DNA of 64,000 nucleotides from Rhizobiales bacterium YIM 77505 (GTDB taxonomy: Bacteria > Pseudomonadota > Alphaproteobacteria > Rhizobiales > Beijerinckiaceae), in the NCBI GenBank assembly GCA_000745135.1, contig JQNH01000001.1, forward strand, positions 1,302,001 through 1,366,000, written 5' to 3'. A program made the position numbers and the translations under genes. Within the stretch, counting starts at the first letter, position 1. Each line of letters begins with the position of its first letter. The notes under the pieces are model-generated. The model was not told where the DNA came from, made no database searches, and worked only from the letters and a program-made list of their open reading frames with translations. This document shows positions 6,980-14,513 of the stretch, piece by piece.

Positions 6980-7325
6980 GGTTTTTTTTGAAGCTCAGTC
7001 CTTCGGCGTGCAGGAAGACCCAGACGGCGCGGCGGTCGCTCTTAATGCCGCGTTCGGCCAGTTCCATCACCAAGCCGCGGGTCGTAAACGGTCCGGACCG
7101 GCAGCGCTCGCGCAGCCACTCGGCCAGCTCTCCGCGGAGCTTGGGTTTCTTGTGGCCGCCGACTTGGTCGGGCGCCAGCGAGCCCGTCTCGCGCTTGCGC
7201 TTCATCCACTTCGAGATGCAGGACGGGCTGATCCTGAGCGCCGCCGCCACCGCCCGCGTCGTCGCGCCCGCCTCGTAGCGGGCCACAGCCCGTTCGCGCA
7301 AATCCTCAGAGTAGGGTCGTGTCAT
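6951..7325 (-). CDS. IS630 transposase, first frame (helix-turn-helix part), copy 1
   Basis: This frame encodes 124 residues with an N-terminal helix-turn-helix domain (YSEDLRERAVARYEAGATTR, ALRISPSCISKWMKR) and the linker typical of IS630 transposases, ending EGLSFKKNRAAG. It binds the terminal repeats. A run of eight A (plus-strand T8 at 6983-6990) lies near the 3' end. Removing one A in the transcript, or a +1 shift there, joins this frame to the downstream catalytic frame as EGLSFKKTVLPAEQ, the sequence expected for an intact transposase. The start ATG at 7325 lies close to the right terminal repeat. Confidence 0.88.
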   Translation of the reverse strand: MTRPYSEDLRERAVARYEAGATTRAVAAALRISPSCISKWMKRKRETGSLAPDQVGGHKKPKLRGELAEWLRERCRSGPFTTRGLVMELAERGIKSDRRAVWVFLHAEGLSFKKNRAAGRADAA

Positions 7326-7391
7326 CCAATGCTGGCCTCCCCCAGCACAGATCTTGAATCACACCCCGACCTCAAACGGAATCCAATTCCG

Positions 7392-8780
7392 CTAAACCGA
7401 AGCGCGCTCTAGCAGAGCCGCAATGCCGGCGGCGGCGAACGTGTCCGAGCCGTCGACGCCGCGTGTGTCGTCGAGGCGGATGACCTCGCCGGCGCGCAAG
7501 CGCGCCTCGTGGCTCGGGCCGAAGTCGGCCAGCCGGTGGCTACCGAGGATGCCCGGGACCGCCCCCGTCCGCCACTCCTCGGAGACGACGAAGCGCTCGC
7601 CCTCGATCTCGTAGTAGCTCGCTTGGTCTACACCGAGATGCGGGCCCAGCCGCTCGGCCACTGCCGCCATGATCTCGGACGGCGAGGCCAGCCCCCGCAC
7701 CGCGTCGCCCAGCTCGACGCGGAAGCGGTACCGTTTTTCGCTGGCGCGCACCGCCTCCTCGGCGCGCTTGCGCGCGTCGATGTCGATGTTCATCCCCACC
7801 CACTTCTCGATCCTGCCTTCACGATCGAGCACGGGGGTGGCCCGCACGTTGGTCCAGCGCCAGTTGCCGTCGGGCGCACGGAGGCGGAACTCGGCGTCGA
7901 CGAGGCCGCGCGCGGCGACCGCTTCGCGCCATTGCCGCTCGGCATAGGCGCGGTCGTCGGGATGGACCGCATCGAGCCAGCCGTAGCCGAGCAATTCCTC
8001 CAGGGTCTGGCCGGTATAGGCGCGCCAGCTCGGGCTGTCGGCGACGACCACGCCATCGGCATCGGTCTCCCAGGCCGTCTGCACGAGACGGAGCCGCGCC
8101 TCGCTCTCGCGAGCAGCGGCTTGCGCGCGCCGGCGGTCGGTGACCTCGACGAGGATTTCCAGCGCGCCGCCGACCCTGCCCGCGTCATCCCGTATCGGTG
8201 ACCAGGTGGTGTCGAACGCGCGCTCCTCCAGCCGACCGTCCGGACCTCGTAGTTGCACGGAAAGTTCGGCGAGCCTCGTCGACCGGCCAGCGAAAGCCCC
8301 CTCCATTAAGGGGGCGAGCACTTCGGCATGGACTTCGGGCCAGCCCTCGGCGGCGGGGCGGCCGAGCAACGTCGGGTGCCGGTCCTTGGCGATGGCGATG
8401 TAGGCGTCGTTGTAGAGCTGGACGTGCTCTGGTCCCCACAGGATGTTGGCGGGCCCGGGCATGGCGAGGATCAGGTCGATCGTTGTGCGCAGGCTCGGTC
8501 TTGTCCGTCGCAGGCGCACGTCTGGGTGCGTCCGCGCGCCGGGTTCCGTCTCGCTCAGGAGACGGCGTGCGCTGAGCCACGCCATCACCTCGGCCAGGTC
8601 CCACACCACGCATCGAGGCGAGAGCGCAAAGCGGCGAGGGAAGTCGCCCCGCTTCTCCATCTCGTAGATGCTGTCGGCGAGCGGCACGATTGTCCGGAGT
8701 TCACCCCGCCTGATGGTGCGGGGCAGATCAAATGAGGAGCGGGACGCCTTGGTAGTGTCTCGGCTGATGGGATTGGTCAT
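7392..8780 (-). pseudogene. AlpA-like/PAS/PAS/GAF fusion gene, 3' truncated by IS630
   Basis: From the ATG at 8780 (AAGGAGG seven bases upstream), residues 1-80 resemble AlpA-type phage regulators (ELRTIVPLADSIYEMEKRGDFPRRF, CVVWDLAEVMAWL). After a PDVRLRRTRP stretch the reading continues in frame into sensor sequence: a PAS-like domain (ILWGPEHVQLYNDAYIAIAK, about 115-215), a second PAS with PAC (GYGWLDAVHPDDRAYAERQW to KWVGMNIDIDARKRAEE, about 225-345) and the first half of a GAF domain. Such sensors normally end in an HWE or HisKA_2 kinase core. Here the frame runs into the IS630 end and stops there (ERASV then TAG), so the kinase core is lost. The AlpA-sensor junction looks like an older deletion fusion, since AlpA proteins usually end about there. 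Confidence 0.7.
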
Positions 8781-9504
8781 GATCGCCTCCTTCGGATGTC
8801 GAGGAGAACGCCGCCCTCGCGACCTTGGCAGGGCAGCGCAGGCGGTACGGCAATCGGCGGTCACTGGTGTGGGTCTGCGTAGGACGGAGGAGTAGGCGGA
8901 CGGTACGACGGGCCGATGCCATGGCCGTTGTAGTCCAGCGCAGCGCGCTCTGGGGTGCCAGTGGCTGCTTGCCGGGGTGGCTCTTCGCGCCGTAGCGTCG
9001 TAGGCGTGCGGTATGGAACGAGGGGGTGCTTTCCCGTGTCGCGCGGCTCTAGTTCGGTTGTAGACGCGATATTCTTCGATTGTCGTCGTCAGGCCGGAAA
9101 ATAAATTCTCGTGATGATTTCCACGCGAATACAAATGCTTGACCGGCAGCCGACGAAAACGACGGATCGCAGGGCGGGATTATCACGCGCCGGCGGCAAG
9201 AAAGCACGAAATTACAGGCGCTTTAGGCCGTATATGAACGATAGAGTGGGAGTGAGGGAGGATGACGGCGAGTAGGTTGGCACGGGATGGCGTATCGAAA
9301 CGATGATGGGCCTTGCGCGACGGAACAACGCCTGATGGCCGAGCTCCACAAGGTATGGGGAGCATGACAACCCTCACGCTCCTCTTCACGTTTGACGCGC
9401 CACCGAGGCATTGTCGCGCCGACGGCGCGGCGCGGAATGGATCCGACCTGACTTCCGCGCGTCCACCCATGCTGCGCTGAAACCCGGCGTGGAGATTTCG
9501 TGAC
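8781..9504. other. Intergenic region, 724 bases, no supported gene
   Basis: Only short frames without recognisable protein features are seen on either strand. It contains the ribosome binding site for the truncated AlpA fusion gene at its left end. A locally more A+T-rich stretch lies around 9090-9130 (AAAATAAATTCTCGTG), where promoters for the divergent genes could be. No RNA gene, repeat or attachment site was recognised. Confidence 0.5.
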
Positions 9505-10035
9505 ATGGCGAAGTTCGTCTTCGGAATGAACCAGTCCCTGGATGGCTATGTCGACCACGCGGAGATGCGGACAGGCCCCGCGCTTTTTCGGCACTGGATC
9601 GAGCATGTGCGCGGGCTGACTGGCAGTGTGTACGGTCGCCGCATGTACGAGGTCATGCGTTATTGGGACGAAGACCGTCCTGAGTGGAGGGCCGAGCAAC
9701 GCGAGTTCGCGGCGGTGTGGCGGCGCCAACCGAAGTGGGTCGTGTCACGATCGTTGAAGTCGGTGGGCCCCAACGCCACCCTTGTCGAGGGTGACGTCGA
9801 GGCGGCGATGCGTGGTCTGAGGGCTCGGCTCGACGGGGAGGTCGCTGTTTCCGGCCCAGAGCTCGCACGAAGCCTGACGGACCTTGGACTCATTGACGAG
9901 TATCGACTCTACCTCCATCCCGTCGTGCTTGGTCGCGGCAAGCCATTCTTTGCCGGCCCTCGGCCGCCGCTCCGCCTTGTGGCCAGCGATCCGATGGATG
10001 AGGACGTCATTAGGTTGACATACGTTCCCGCGTGA
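9505..10035 (+). CDS. Dihydrofolate reductase-like protein (RibD C-terminal family)
   Basis: The 176-residue protein matches the short stand-alone RibD_C/YyaP-type reductases. It has an N-terminal FVFGMNQSLDGYVD strand and loop, GRRMYEVMRYW (the GRxTYE-like segment), and a C-terminal half with VSGPELARSLTDLGLIDEYRL and HPVVLGRGKPFF, the family's most conserved block. These proteins bind NADPH and are predicted reductases; the substrate is unknown. The ATG at 9505 is close to the start expected for the family. The gene stands alone, with non-coding DNA on both sides. Confidence 0.85.
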   Translation: MAKFVFGMNQSLDGYVDHAEMRTGPALFRHWIEHVRGLTGSVYGRRMYEVMRYWDEDRPEWRAEQREFAAVWRRQPKWVVSRSLKSVGPNATLVEGDVEAAMRGLRARLDGEVAVSGPELARSLTDLGLIDEYRLYLHPVVLGRGKPFFAGPRPPLRLVASDPMDEDVIRLTYVPA

Positions 10036-10299
10036 TCGCGCGACTCGCCCGACGAACTGGCCTGACGCGTCAGATTCGCTTTACGTCGGGAACGGCCACG
10101 TTGGCGGAGCAGGGTCCATGACCGGCTTCAGCGCCATCCGCGTCGACGGTTGCTATCGGCGATTTTGACGTGCTCCTGCCGTTTCCGCCGGCGAGCCCGG
10201 ATTCTTGCTTTACGGGCCGAATTGGAGGCAGCTCCACAGCGATGTCGCCTGGTGGCGGAGCACGGGAGCGAGTCCCCCACGCATGGAACAGGTGCAAGA

Positions 10300-10719
10300 A
10301 TGAAGCCTAACGCCGTCACCATCTACGGCATCAAGAACTGCGACACGATGAAGAAAGCGAAGGCCTGGCTCGATGAGCGCGGCGTTGCCTATCGGTTCCA
10401 CGATTACAAAGCGGCCGGTGTCGAGCGTGCCCGTCTGGAAACCTGGGTGCGCAAGCTCGGTTGGGATGCGCTGCTCAACCGGGCCGGAACAACCTTCCGC
10501 AAGCTGCCGGACGCGGACAAGGACGTGAGGACCGAGGCCAAAGCGGTCGCCCTCATGCTCGCGCAGCCGTCGCTCATCAAGCGACCGGTCCTTGAAGTCG
10601 GTGACAGCCTGCTCGTCGGCTTCAACGCCCGGCAGTATCAAGAGGTGCTAGGCTCCTTTGCGACATCCGCGACGCCCGAGGAGCGACCCGGACTCCCCGG
10701 CATGGTGCGGCGGCAATGA
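10300..10719 (+). CDS. ArsC/Spx-family protein (YffB-like)
   Basis: This 139-residue protein has the thioredoxin-like fold start VTIYGIKNCDTMKKAKAWLDE with a single active-site-type Cys, followed by DALLNRAGTTFRKLPD and SLIKRPVLEVGD, which together define the ArsC/Spx family. The IKRPV motif includes the conserved cis-Pro loop. Members are arsenate reductases, Spx regulators or the uncharacterised YffB group; this one looks most like YffB, so arsenate reduction should not be assumed even though a rSAM arsenosugar-type cassette lies 1.2 kb away. The ATG at 10300 is preferred over an upstream one because upstream residues lack similarity. Confidence 0.85.
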   Translation: MKPNAVTIYGIKNCDTMKKAKAWLDERGVAYRFHDYKAAGVERARLETWVRKLGWDALLNRAGTTFRKLPDADKDVRTEAKAVALMLAQPSLIKRPVLEVGDSLLVGFNARQYQEVLGSFATSATPEERPGLPGMVRRQ

Positions 10720-10726
10720 GCAAGAA

Positions 10727-10750
10727 ATGGCTCCGCCGAAGCGGAGCCAT
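10727..10750. terminator. Terminator hairpin shared by convergent genes
   Basis: A perfect 10-bp stem (ATGGCTCCGC, loop CGAA, GCGGAGCCAT) lies between the convergent ArsC-like and PRC-barrel genes. The minus-strand side continues with TTTCTTG, so it best serves the PRC-barrel gene, but it could act both ways. Confidence 0.75.
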
Positions 10751-10771
10751 CTGCGTCGATGGGAACCGCCC

Positions 10772-11509
10772 TTACTGGCGGGGCTGATTGGTGGCGCCGC
10801 TCGGGGCGGTGTTGCCAGCCGGCGCCGTGGTGTTCCGGTTCGTGTCGCCCTGGTTCGAGCGGGCGTCGTCCGGATTGTAGGCGAAGCGCGGCGCGTTCTG
10901 GAGGTCCGCCTTCGACATGCGCAGGACGCCGCGCTCCGGTGCGCCTTCGCGGTTCGCCCGGGCGGCAGCGGTCGAGCCGGTATTGTCTGTGCGGGACACG
11001 CCACTCTGGTTCGCAGCCATGCCGCTCTGGCCGGCGGTGGAGCCGGTCGACCCGGTGGTCGCCGTCCCAGCGGTCGTGTTGCGATTCGCCGTCGCGTCGT
11101 TCGTGCCGCGGGTCGATGCGGTCGTCGAGGCGTCGCTGTCCCACTGCCACTGGACCGTTTCGAAGGGCACCGCCACGTTCTTCTCGCCAATACCGAGGAA
11201 GCCACCGACGCCGATCACGACGGCCTCAACCTTGCCCTGGCGATCGAGGATGATTTCGTTCACGTCCCCGATGCGCTCGTTATCGGAACCATAGATGGCA
11301 ACACCCACCAGCTTCGACCCCCGAAGCTGGTCGTTCTCCAGCATCGTCAAGAACTTGCCCGACATCGCGGCGCTGGAGCCGGTCGACATCTGGCTTTGAG
11401 TGGCTGGGGCGGTTTGACTTCCGGCAGGAGCCGTCGTGGTCTGGGCGAGCGCCGGAGCGGCCATGAACGCGGTCGCCATCAGGCATGCCGCCATATGCTT
11501 CTTCAGCAT
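10772..11509 (-). CDS. Secreted PRC-barrel domain protein
   Basis: The 245-residue product has a clear signal peptide (MLKKHMAACLMATAFMAAPALAQ). A Thr/Ala/Ser-rich linker is followed by a PRC-barrel domain at about 60-125 (GSKLVGVAIYGSDNERIGDVNEIILD, then EAVVIGVGGFLGIGEKNVAVPF). The tail is a long low-complexity segment rich in Thr, Ala, Asn and Gly. Such proteins are common stress-associated periplasmic proteins in Hyphomicrobiales; molecular function is unknown. The start at 11509 is fixed by AGGAGGAAG upstream and by the signal peptide. A general-stress-type promoter candidate lies about 55 bases before the start. Confidence 0.85.
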   Translation of the reverse strand: MLKKHMAACLMATAFMAAPALAQTTTAPAGSQTAPATQSQMSTGSSAAMSGKFLTMLENDQLRGSKLVGVAIYGSDNERIGDVNEIILDRQGKVEAVVIGVGGFLGIGEKNVAVPFETVQWQWDSDASTTASTRGTNDATANRNTTAGTATTGSTGSTAGQSGMAANQSGVSRTDNTGSTAAARANREGAPERGVLRMSKADLQNAPRFAYNPDDARSNQGDTNRNTTAPAGNTAPSGATNQPRQ

Positions 11510-11564
11510 TTGTCTTCCTCCTGAATTGTGGAGCGTCATGCGCCTTCGCAGCGCATATCGAAGT

Positions 11565-11589
11565 AACGGCGAAGCCGCCGCGTGGTTCG
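11565..11589 (-). promoter_or_regulatory. Candidate EcfG (general stress sigma factor) promoter of the PRC-barrel gene
   Basis: On the minus strand CGAAC is followed by 16 bases and CGTT. The alphaproteobacterial EcfG consensus is GGAAC-N16/17-CGTT, so there is one mismatch. The distance to the start codon is plausible. Confidence 0.35.
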
Positions 11590-11907
11590 ATGGAAACCGC
11601 GATGCGGGCGCGAAACGCGCGTGCCCCGGGGGCGCCGTTGCAGCTCCCTCGGCTTCCCGCGGCTTGTGGAAAACTATGGGGATGGCGGTTCGGATCCGTG
11701 CCGCTGAAAGGCCCTTTTGATGGGGCCGCATCTGTGGACGAGGTGTGATGATCGATCGGGCGGCGGGCCGATCCGATTCTGTTTTGTTCTGCCCTTGTTC
11801 CTCTCCAGGAGCCACCTTCCTTCCGCTCGCCGGGCGTTCAGGCTTGACGCGGACGTGACTTTCCAATCGGCGCCGAAAGGCTAGGCTTCGCTCAGGAGCG
11901 TTCCTGC
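11590..11907. other. Divergent intergenic region between PRC-barrel and arsS-like genes
   Basis: About 320 bases without a supported gene. It holds the leaders of two divergent genes. AGGAG lies about 10 bases before the arsS-like ATG. No convincing sigma-70 promoter, hairpin or repeat was recognised. Confidence 0.4.
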
Positions 11908-12873
11908 ATGCATGACACCTTGCCTCGGCTCGAGGCGATTTGCTTTCCCGACCTCCGCCGCGGCCGGCTGACGACCTTGCAGGTCAATGTCGGCTATCGC
12001 TGCAATCAATCCTGCGTCCATTGCCACGTGGCGGCGGGACCGAACCGGACGGAGGCGATGGCGCCCGAGCTCATCGACCTTGTGCTCGAGGTGCTGGAGC
12101 GGCGACGCCTCTCGATACTCGACATCACCGGCGGCGCGCCTGAGCTCCACCCCGCGTTCCGCCGCCTCGTGGCGGGCGCGCGGGAGCTTGGCATCAAGGT
12201 GATGGATCGGTGCAATCTCACCATCCTGTCGGAGCCCGGCCATGAGGATCTCGCATCCTTCCTCGCGGCCCACGAGGTGGAGGTGGTCGCATCCCTGCCG
12301 TGTTACCTCGAGGGCAATGTGGACGCGCAGCGCGGCAAGGGCGTGTTCGAGCGCAGCATCGCGGGGCTGAGACGCCTCAACGCGCTCGGCTATGGCGACC
12401 CCCGCACGGGCCTCACGCTGAACCTGGTCTTCAATCCGCAAGGTCCGAGCCTGCCGCCGAGCCAGACGGCCCTGGAGGCCGACTACAAGCGGATCCTGGC
12501 CGAGCGCTATGGGGTGATCTTCAACGAGCTGTTCGCGCTGACCAACATGCCGATCCAGCGTTTCGGGTCCATGCTGGTGTCGAAGCACCAGTTCGACGAC
12601 TACATGGCGCTCCTGCAGAGCGCCCACCGTCCCGAGAACCTCGAGGGCGTGATGTGCCGCTCGCTGGTCAGCGTCGACTATGAGGGCTTCCTCTACGACT
12701 GCGACTTCAACCAGATGCTGAGCCTGCCGCTCGGCGGCGGGCGGGCGCATTTGCGCGACCTTCTTGCGGACGATCTCGACGGCCGGCCGATCCGCGTCGC
12801 CGGCCATTGCTACGGCTGCACGGCTGGCCAGGGATCGAGCTGCGGCGGAGCTCTCAAAGAGGCGGCCGAGTGA
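11908..12873 (+). CDS. arsS: Radical SAM protein of the ArsS (arsenosugar biosynthesis) type
   Basis: This 321-residue protein carries the radical-SAM cluster motif CNQSCVHCH (C-x3-C-x2-C) near residue 31. It also shows the family's ITGGAPELHP and VMDRCNLTIL segments, a Cys in SLPCYLEGNV, and a C-terminal Cys-rich region (MCRSL, DCDFNQML, HCYGCTAGQGSSCGG). This is the ArsS/DUF3641 architecture, in which a C-terminal domain may bind a second cluster. ArsS makes a deoxyadenosyl-arsenic intermediate in arsenosugar synthesis; related proteins occur in operons with unknown products. Two glycosyltransferases characteristic of this rSAM partner follow directly. No arsM methyltransferase is seen in the window. 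Confidence 0.88.
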   Translation: MHDTLPRLEAICFPDLRRGRLTTLQVNVGYRCNQSCVHCHVAAGPNRTEAMAPELIDLVLEVLERRRLSILDITGGAPELHPAFRRLVAGARELGIKVMDRCNLTILSEPGHEDLASFLAAHEVEVVASLPCYLEGNVDAQRGKGVFERSIAGLRRLNALGYGDPRTGLTLNLVFNPQGPSLPPSQTALEADYKRILAERYGVIFNELFALTNMPIQRFGSMLVSKHQFDDYMALLQSAHRPENLEGVMCRSLVSVDYEGFLYDCDFNQMLSLPLGGGRAHLRDLLADDLDGRPIRVAGHCYGCTAGQGSSCGGALKEAAE

Positions 12874-12907
12874 CAAGGATCGCAGCGCCTTGCCCGAGGG
12901 CGCGGCT

Positions 12908-13594
12908 GTGAGGCTTTCCATCGTGATACCGGTCCTGAACGAGGCCGAGCGCATCGCCTCTCATCTGCGTTCGCTCGCCTGTTTTCGCGAGCGCGGGGCC
13001 GAGATCGTGGTGGTGGACGGGGGCAGCAGCGATGGGACCGCCTCAGCCGCCAAGGGGCTGGCGGACGCGATCCTCTCCGCGCCTCGCGGGCGGGGGAGCC
13101 AAATGAATGCAGGCGCCAGCGCCGCGAAAGGCGACATCCTCCTTTTTCTGCACGCCGACACCTGCTTGCCGGAAAGCGCCGACGCGCTCGTGGCCGAAGC
13201 CATTCGGCGAGGCAGGCCCTGGGGGCGCTTCGATGTCGCAATCGAGGGGCGTCATGGGCTGCTGCGGCTCGTCGCCCTCATGATGAACGCTCGTTCCCGG
13301 CTCACCGGCATCGCCACCGGGGACCAGGCGATCTTCGTCACTCGGAGCGCGTTTGCGGAGGTGGGCGGCTATCCGGACATACCGCTCATGGAAGACATCG
13401 CCCTGTCGAGGGCGCTGAAACGCCTCGGCCCGCCGGGATGTCTGCGCAGCCGCGTGACCACCTCGGGTCGGCGCTGGGAGCGCCAGGGAGTCCTTCGCAC
13501 GATCGCCAGGATGTGGTGCCTTCGCCTCGCCTTCTTCCTCGGCGCCGATCCGCAGCGCCTCGCGAGGGCTTATGGCTATGAGCCCCGTGCCTGA
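12908..13594 (+). CDS. Glycosyltransferase of the rSAM-associated family (TIGR04283-like)
   Basis: The 228-residue protein begins VRLSIVIPVLNEAERI, the GT-A start of family 2 glycosyltransferases. EIVVVDGGSSDGT and GDILLFLHADTCLP follow (nucleotide-sugar and metal binding, DxD-like HAD). The later TGIATGDQAIFVTRSAF and MEDIALSRALKR are typical of the rSAM/arsenosugar-associated transferase 2 family. The GTG at 12908 is chosen because homologous proteins begin there; the frame is open further upstream but overlaps arsS without similarity. It lies 34 bases after arsS and overlaps the next gene by 23 bases, so the three are one operon. Confidence 0.85.
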   Translation: MRLSIVIPVLNEAERIASHLRSLACFRERGAEIVVVDGGSSDGTASAAKGLADAILSAPRGRGSQMNAGASAAKGDILLFLHADTCLPESADALVAEAIRRGRPWGRFDVAIEGRHGLLRLVALMMNARSRLTGIATGDQAIFVTRSAFAEVGGYPDIPLMEDIALSRALKRLGPPGCLRSRVTTSGRRWERQGVLRTIARMWCLRLAFFLGADPQRLARAYGYEPRA

Positions 13595-14261
13595 GACCGC
13601 CGTCGCGGTCTTCGCGAAGGCGCCGGTCGCCGGCTACGCCAAGACGCGCCTCGTTCCGCTCTTGGGCAGAGAAGGGGCGGCGGCGCTGCAACGGGCACTA
13701 GCCGACAACGCTCTGCGGACCGCAATCGAGGCCGGGATCGGGCCGGTCACGCTGTGGGGAGCGCCCGACGCGACCCACCCCTGGTTCGGGCTCGCGGCTC
13801 GGCGCTTCGGCCTTTCGTTGCTTGGACAAGGGCCAGGCGATCTCGGCCGCCGGATGCTTGCCGCGTTCGAGGCGATGCCGTGCGAGAAGGGCCTCGTGCT
13901 CATCGGCAGCGACTGCCCCAGCCTCACCTCCGACGATCTGCGCCATGCCGCCGCCGCCCTGCATGACGGCGCGGATGTTGCGCTCGCCGAGGCCGAGGAC
14001 GGGGGCTATGGGCTCATCGCCGCGCGCCGGCCCTATCCCATGCTGTTCCACGACATTCCTTGGGGAACCGACCGCGTGGCGTCGCTCACAAGAGACCGCG
14101 CTCATGGGGCTGGTTTGCGCCTCGTGGAGCTGCGTCGCGTCTGGGACGTGGACACGCCCGCCGACTACCGACGAGCCGTCGCGGCGGGACTCGTGATGCC
14201 GGTCTGCACAGAGGTCGAGGGCGAGCCGCCGGCTTTGTTGCACCGGCGCAACATCAAGTAA
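13572..14261 (+). CDS. Glycosyltransferase/nucleotidyltransferase of the rSAM-associated family (TIGR04282-like)
   Basis: The 229-residue product starts with AVAVFAKAPVAGYAKTRLVP, the diagnostic block of the rSAM-associated transferase 1 family (CofC-like fold). GLVLIGSDCPSLTSDDL, LAEAEDGGYGLIAA and a DIPWGTDRV segment follow, also family hallmarks. It is the last gene of the arsS cassette. Its start overlaps the preceding transferase gene, implying coupled translation. The two transferases are thought to add or modify the sugar moiety in arsenosugar-type pathways; the exact reaction here is inferred from the neighbourhood only. Confidence 0.85.
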   Translation: MAMSPVPETAVAVFAKAPVAGYAKTRLVPLLGREGAAALQRALADNALRTAIEAGIGPVTLWGAPDATHPWFGLAARRFGLSLLGQGPGDLGRRMLAAFEAMPCEKGLVLIGSDCPSLTSDDLRHAAAALHDGADVALAEAEDGGYGLIAARRPYPMLFHDIPWGTDRVASLTRDRAHGAGLRLVELRRVWDVDTPADYRRAVAAGLVMPVCTEVEGEPPALLHRRNIK

Positions 14262-14513
14262 ACATCCCGAGAGCGCCACGGCCGGCACCAACCTCCGCCG
14301 CGATGCCGCCATAAACGAAGAGCACCTCTTCGATCGTCGTAAACTGCTTTCACCTCAACGCTTTATGGATGATCTCCAGAGGCGTCGGAGGCCGCTCATG
14401 GCCTCTCCTTTCCGCCTTTGTGCTGCGTTGCACGGAAAAGCGACGGCGTGGCAGATCAACAACGGTTCTGTAACAGCGGACCTGTAAAGCGAAGAAACGA
14501 AAGCGGGGGTGTC

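Larger units (their letters stand above)
6370..7409 (-). mobile_element. IS630-family insertion sequence, copy 1 (1040 bp)
   Basis: The element is bounded by TA dinucleotides (6368-6369 and 7410-7411), the IS630 target. Its imperfect terminal inverted repeats read GAGCACGCTCTGTTTAG at the left end and GAGCGCGCTTCGGTTTAG at the right end (reverse complement). The ends were fixed by comparison with the second copy at 42569-43608, which has the same length and differs at two positions seen by eye (A at 7349 and A at 7385 here, G in the other copy). It carries two overlapping transposase frames on the minus strand. Confidence 0.92.
1845..8780. mobile_element. Accessory region, probably a decayed integrative element at tRNA-Asp (right limit uncertain)
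   Basis: The region starts at the tRNA-Asp 3' end. It contains an integrase, an excisionase-like gene, a frameshifted RHH gene, an XRE regulator, orphan genes, an outer-membrane protein gene with more A+T than its surroundings, two insertion sequences and an AlpA-like coding segment. No core gene interrupts it. The right boundary is a guess: the last element-like sequence is the AlpA-like start at 8780. No flanking direct repeat was found, so the right part may already have been lost or rearranged by the IS elements. Confidence 0.45.

Noticed and set aside
1845-9504. Direct repeat of the tRNA-Asp 3' end (attR)
   Set aside because: I looked for the T-arm and acceptor sequence downstream and found no convincing copy within the window.
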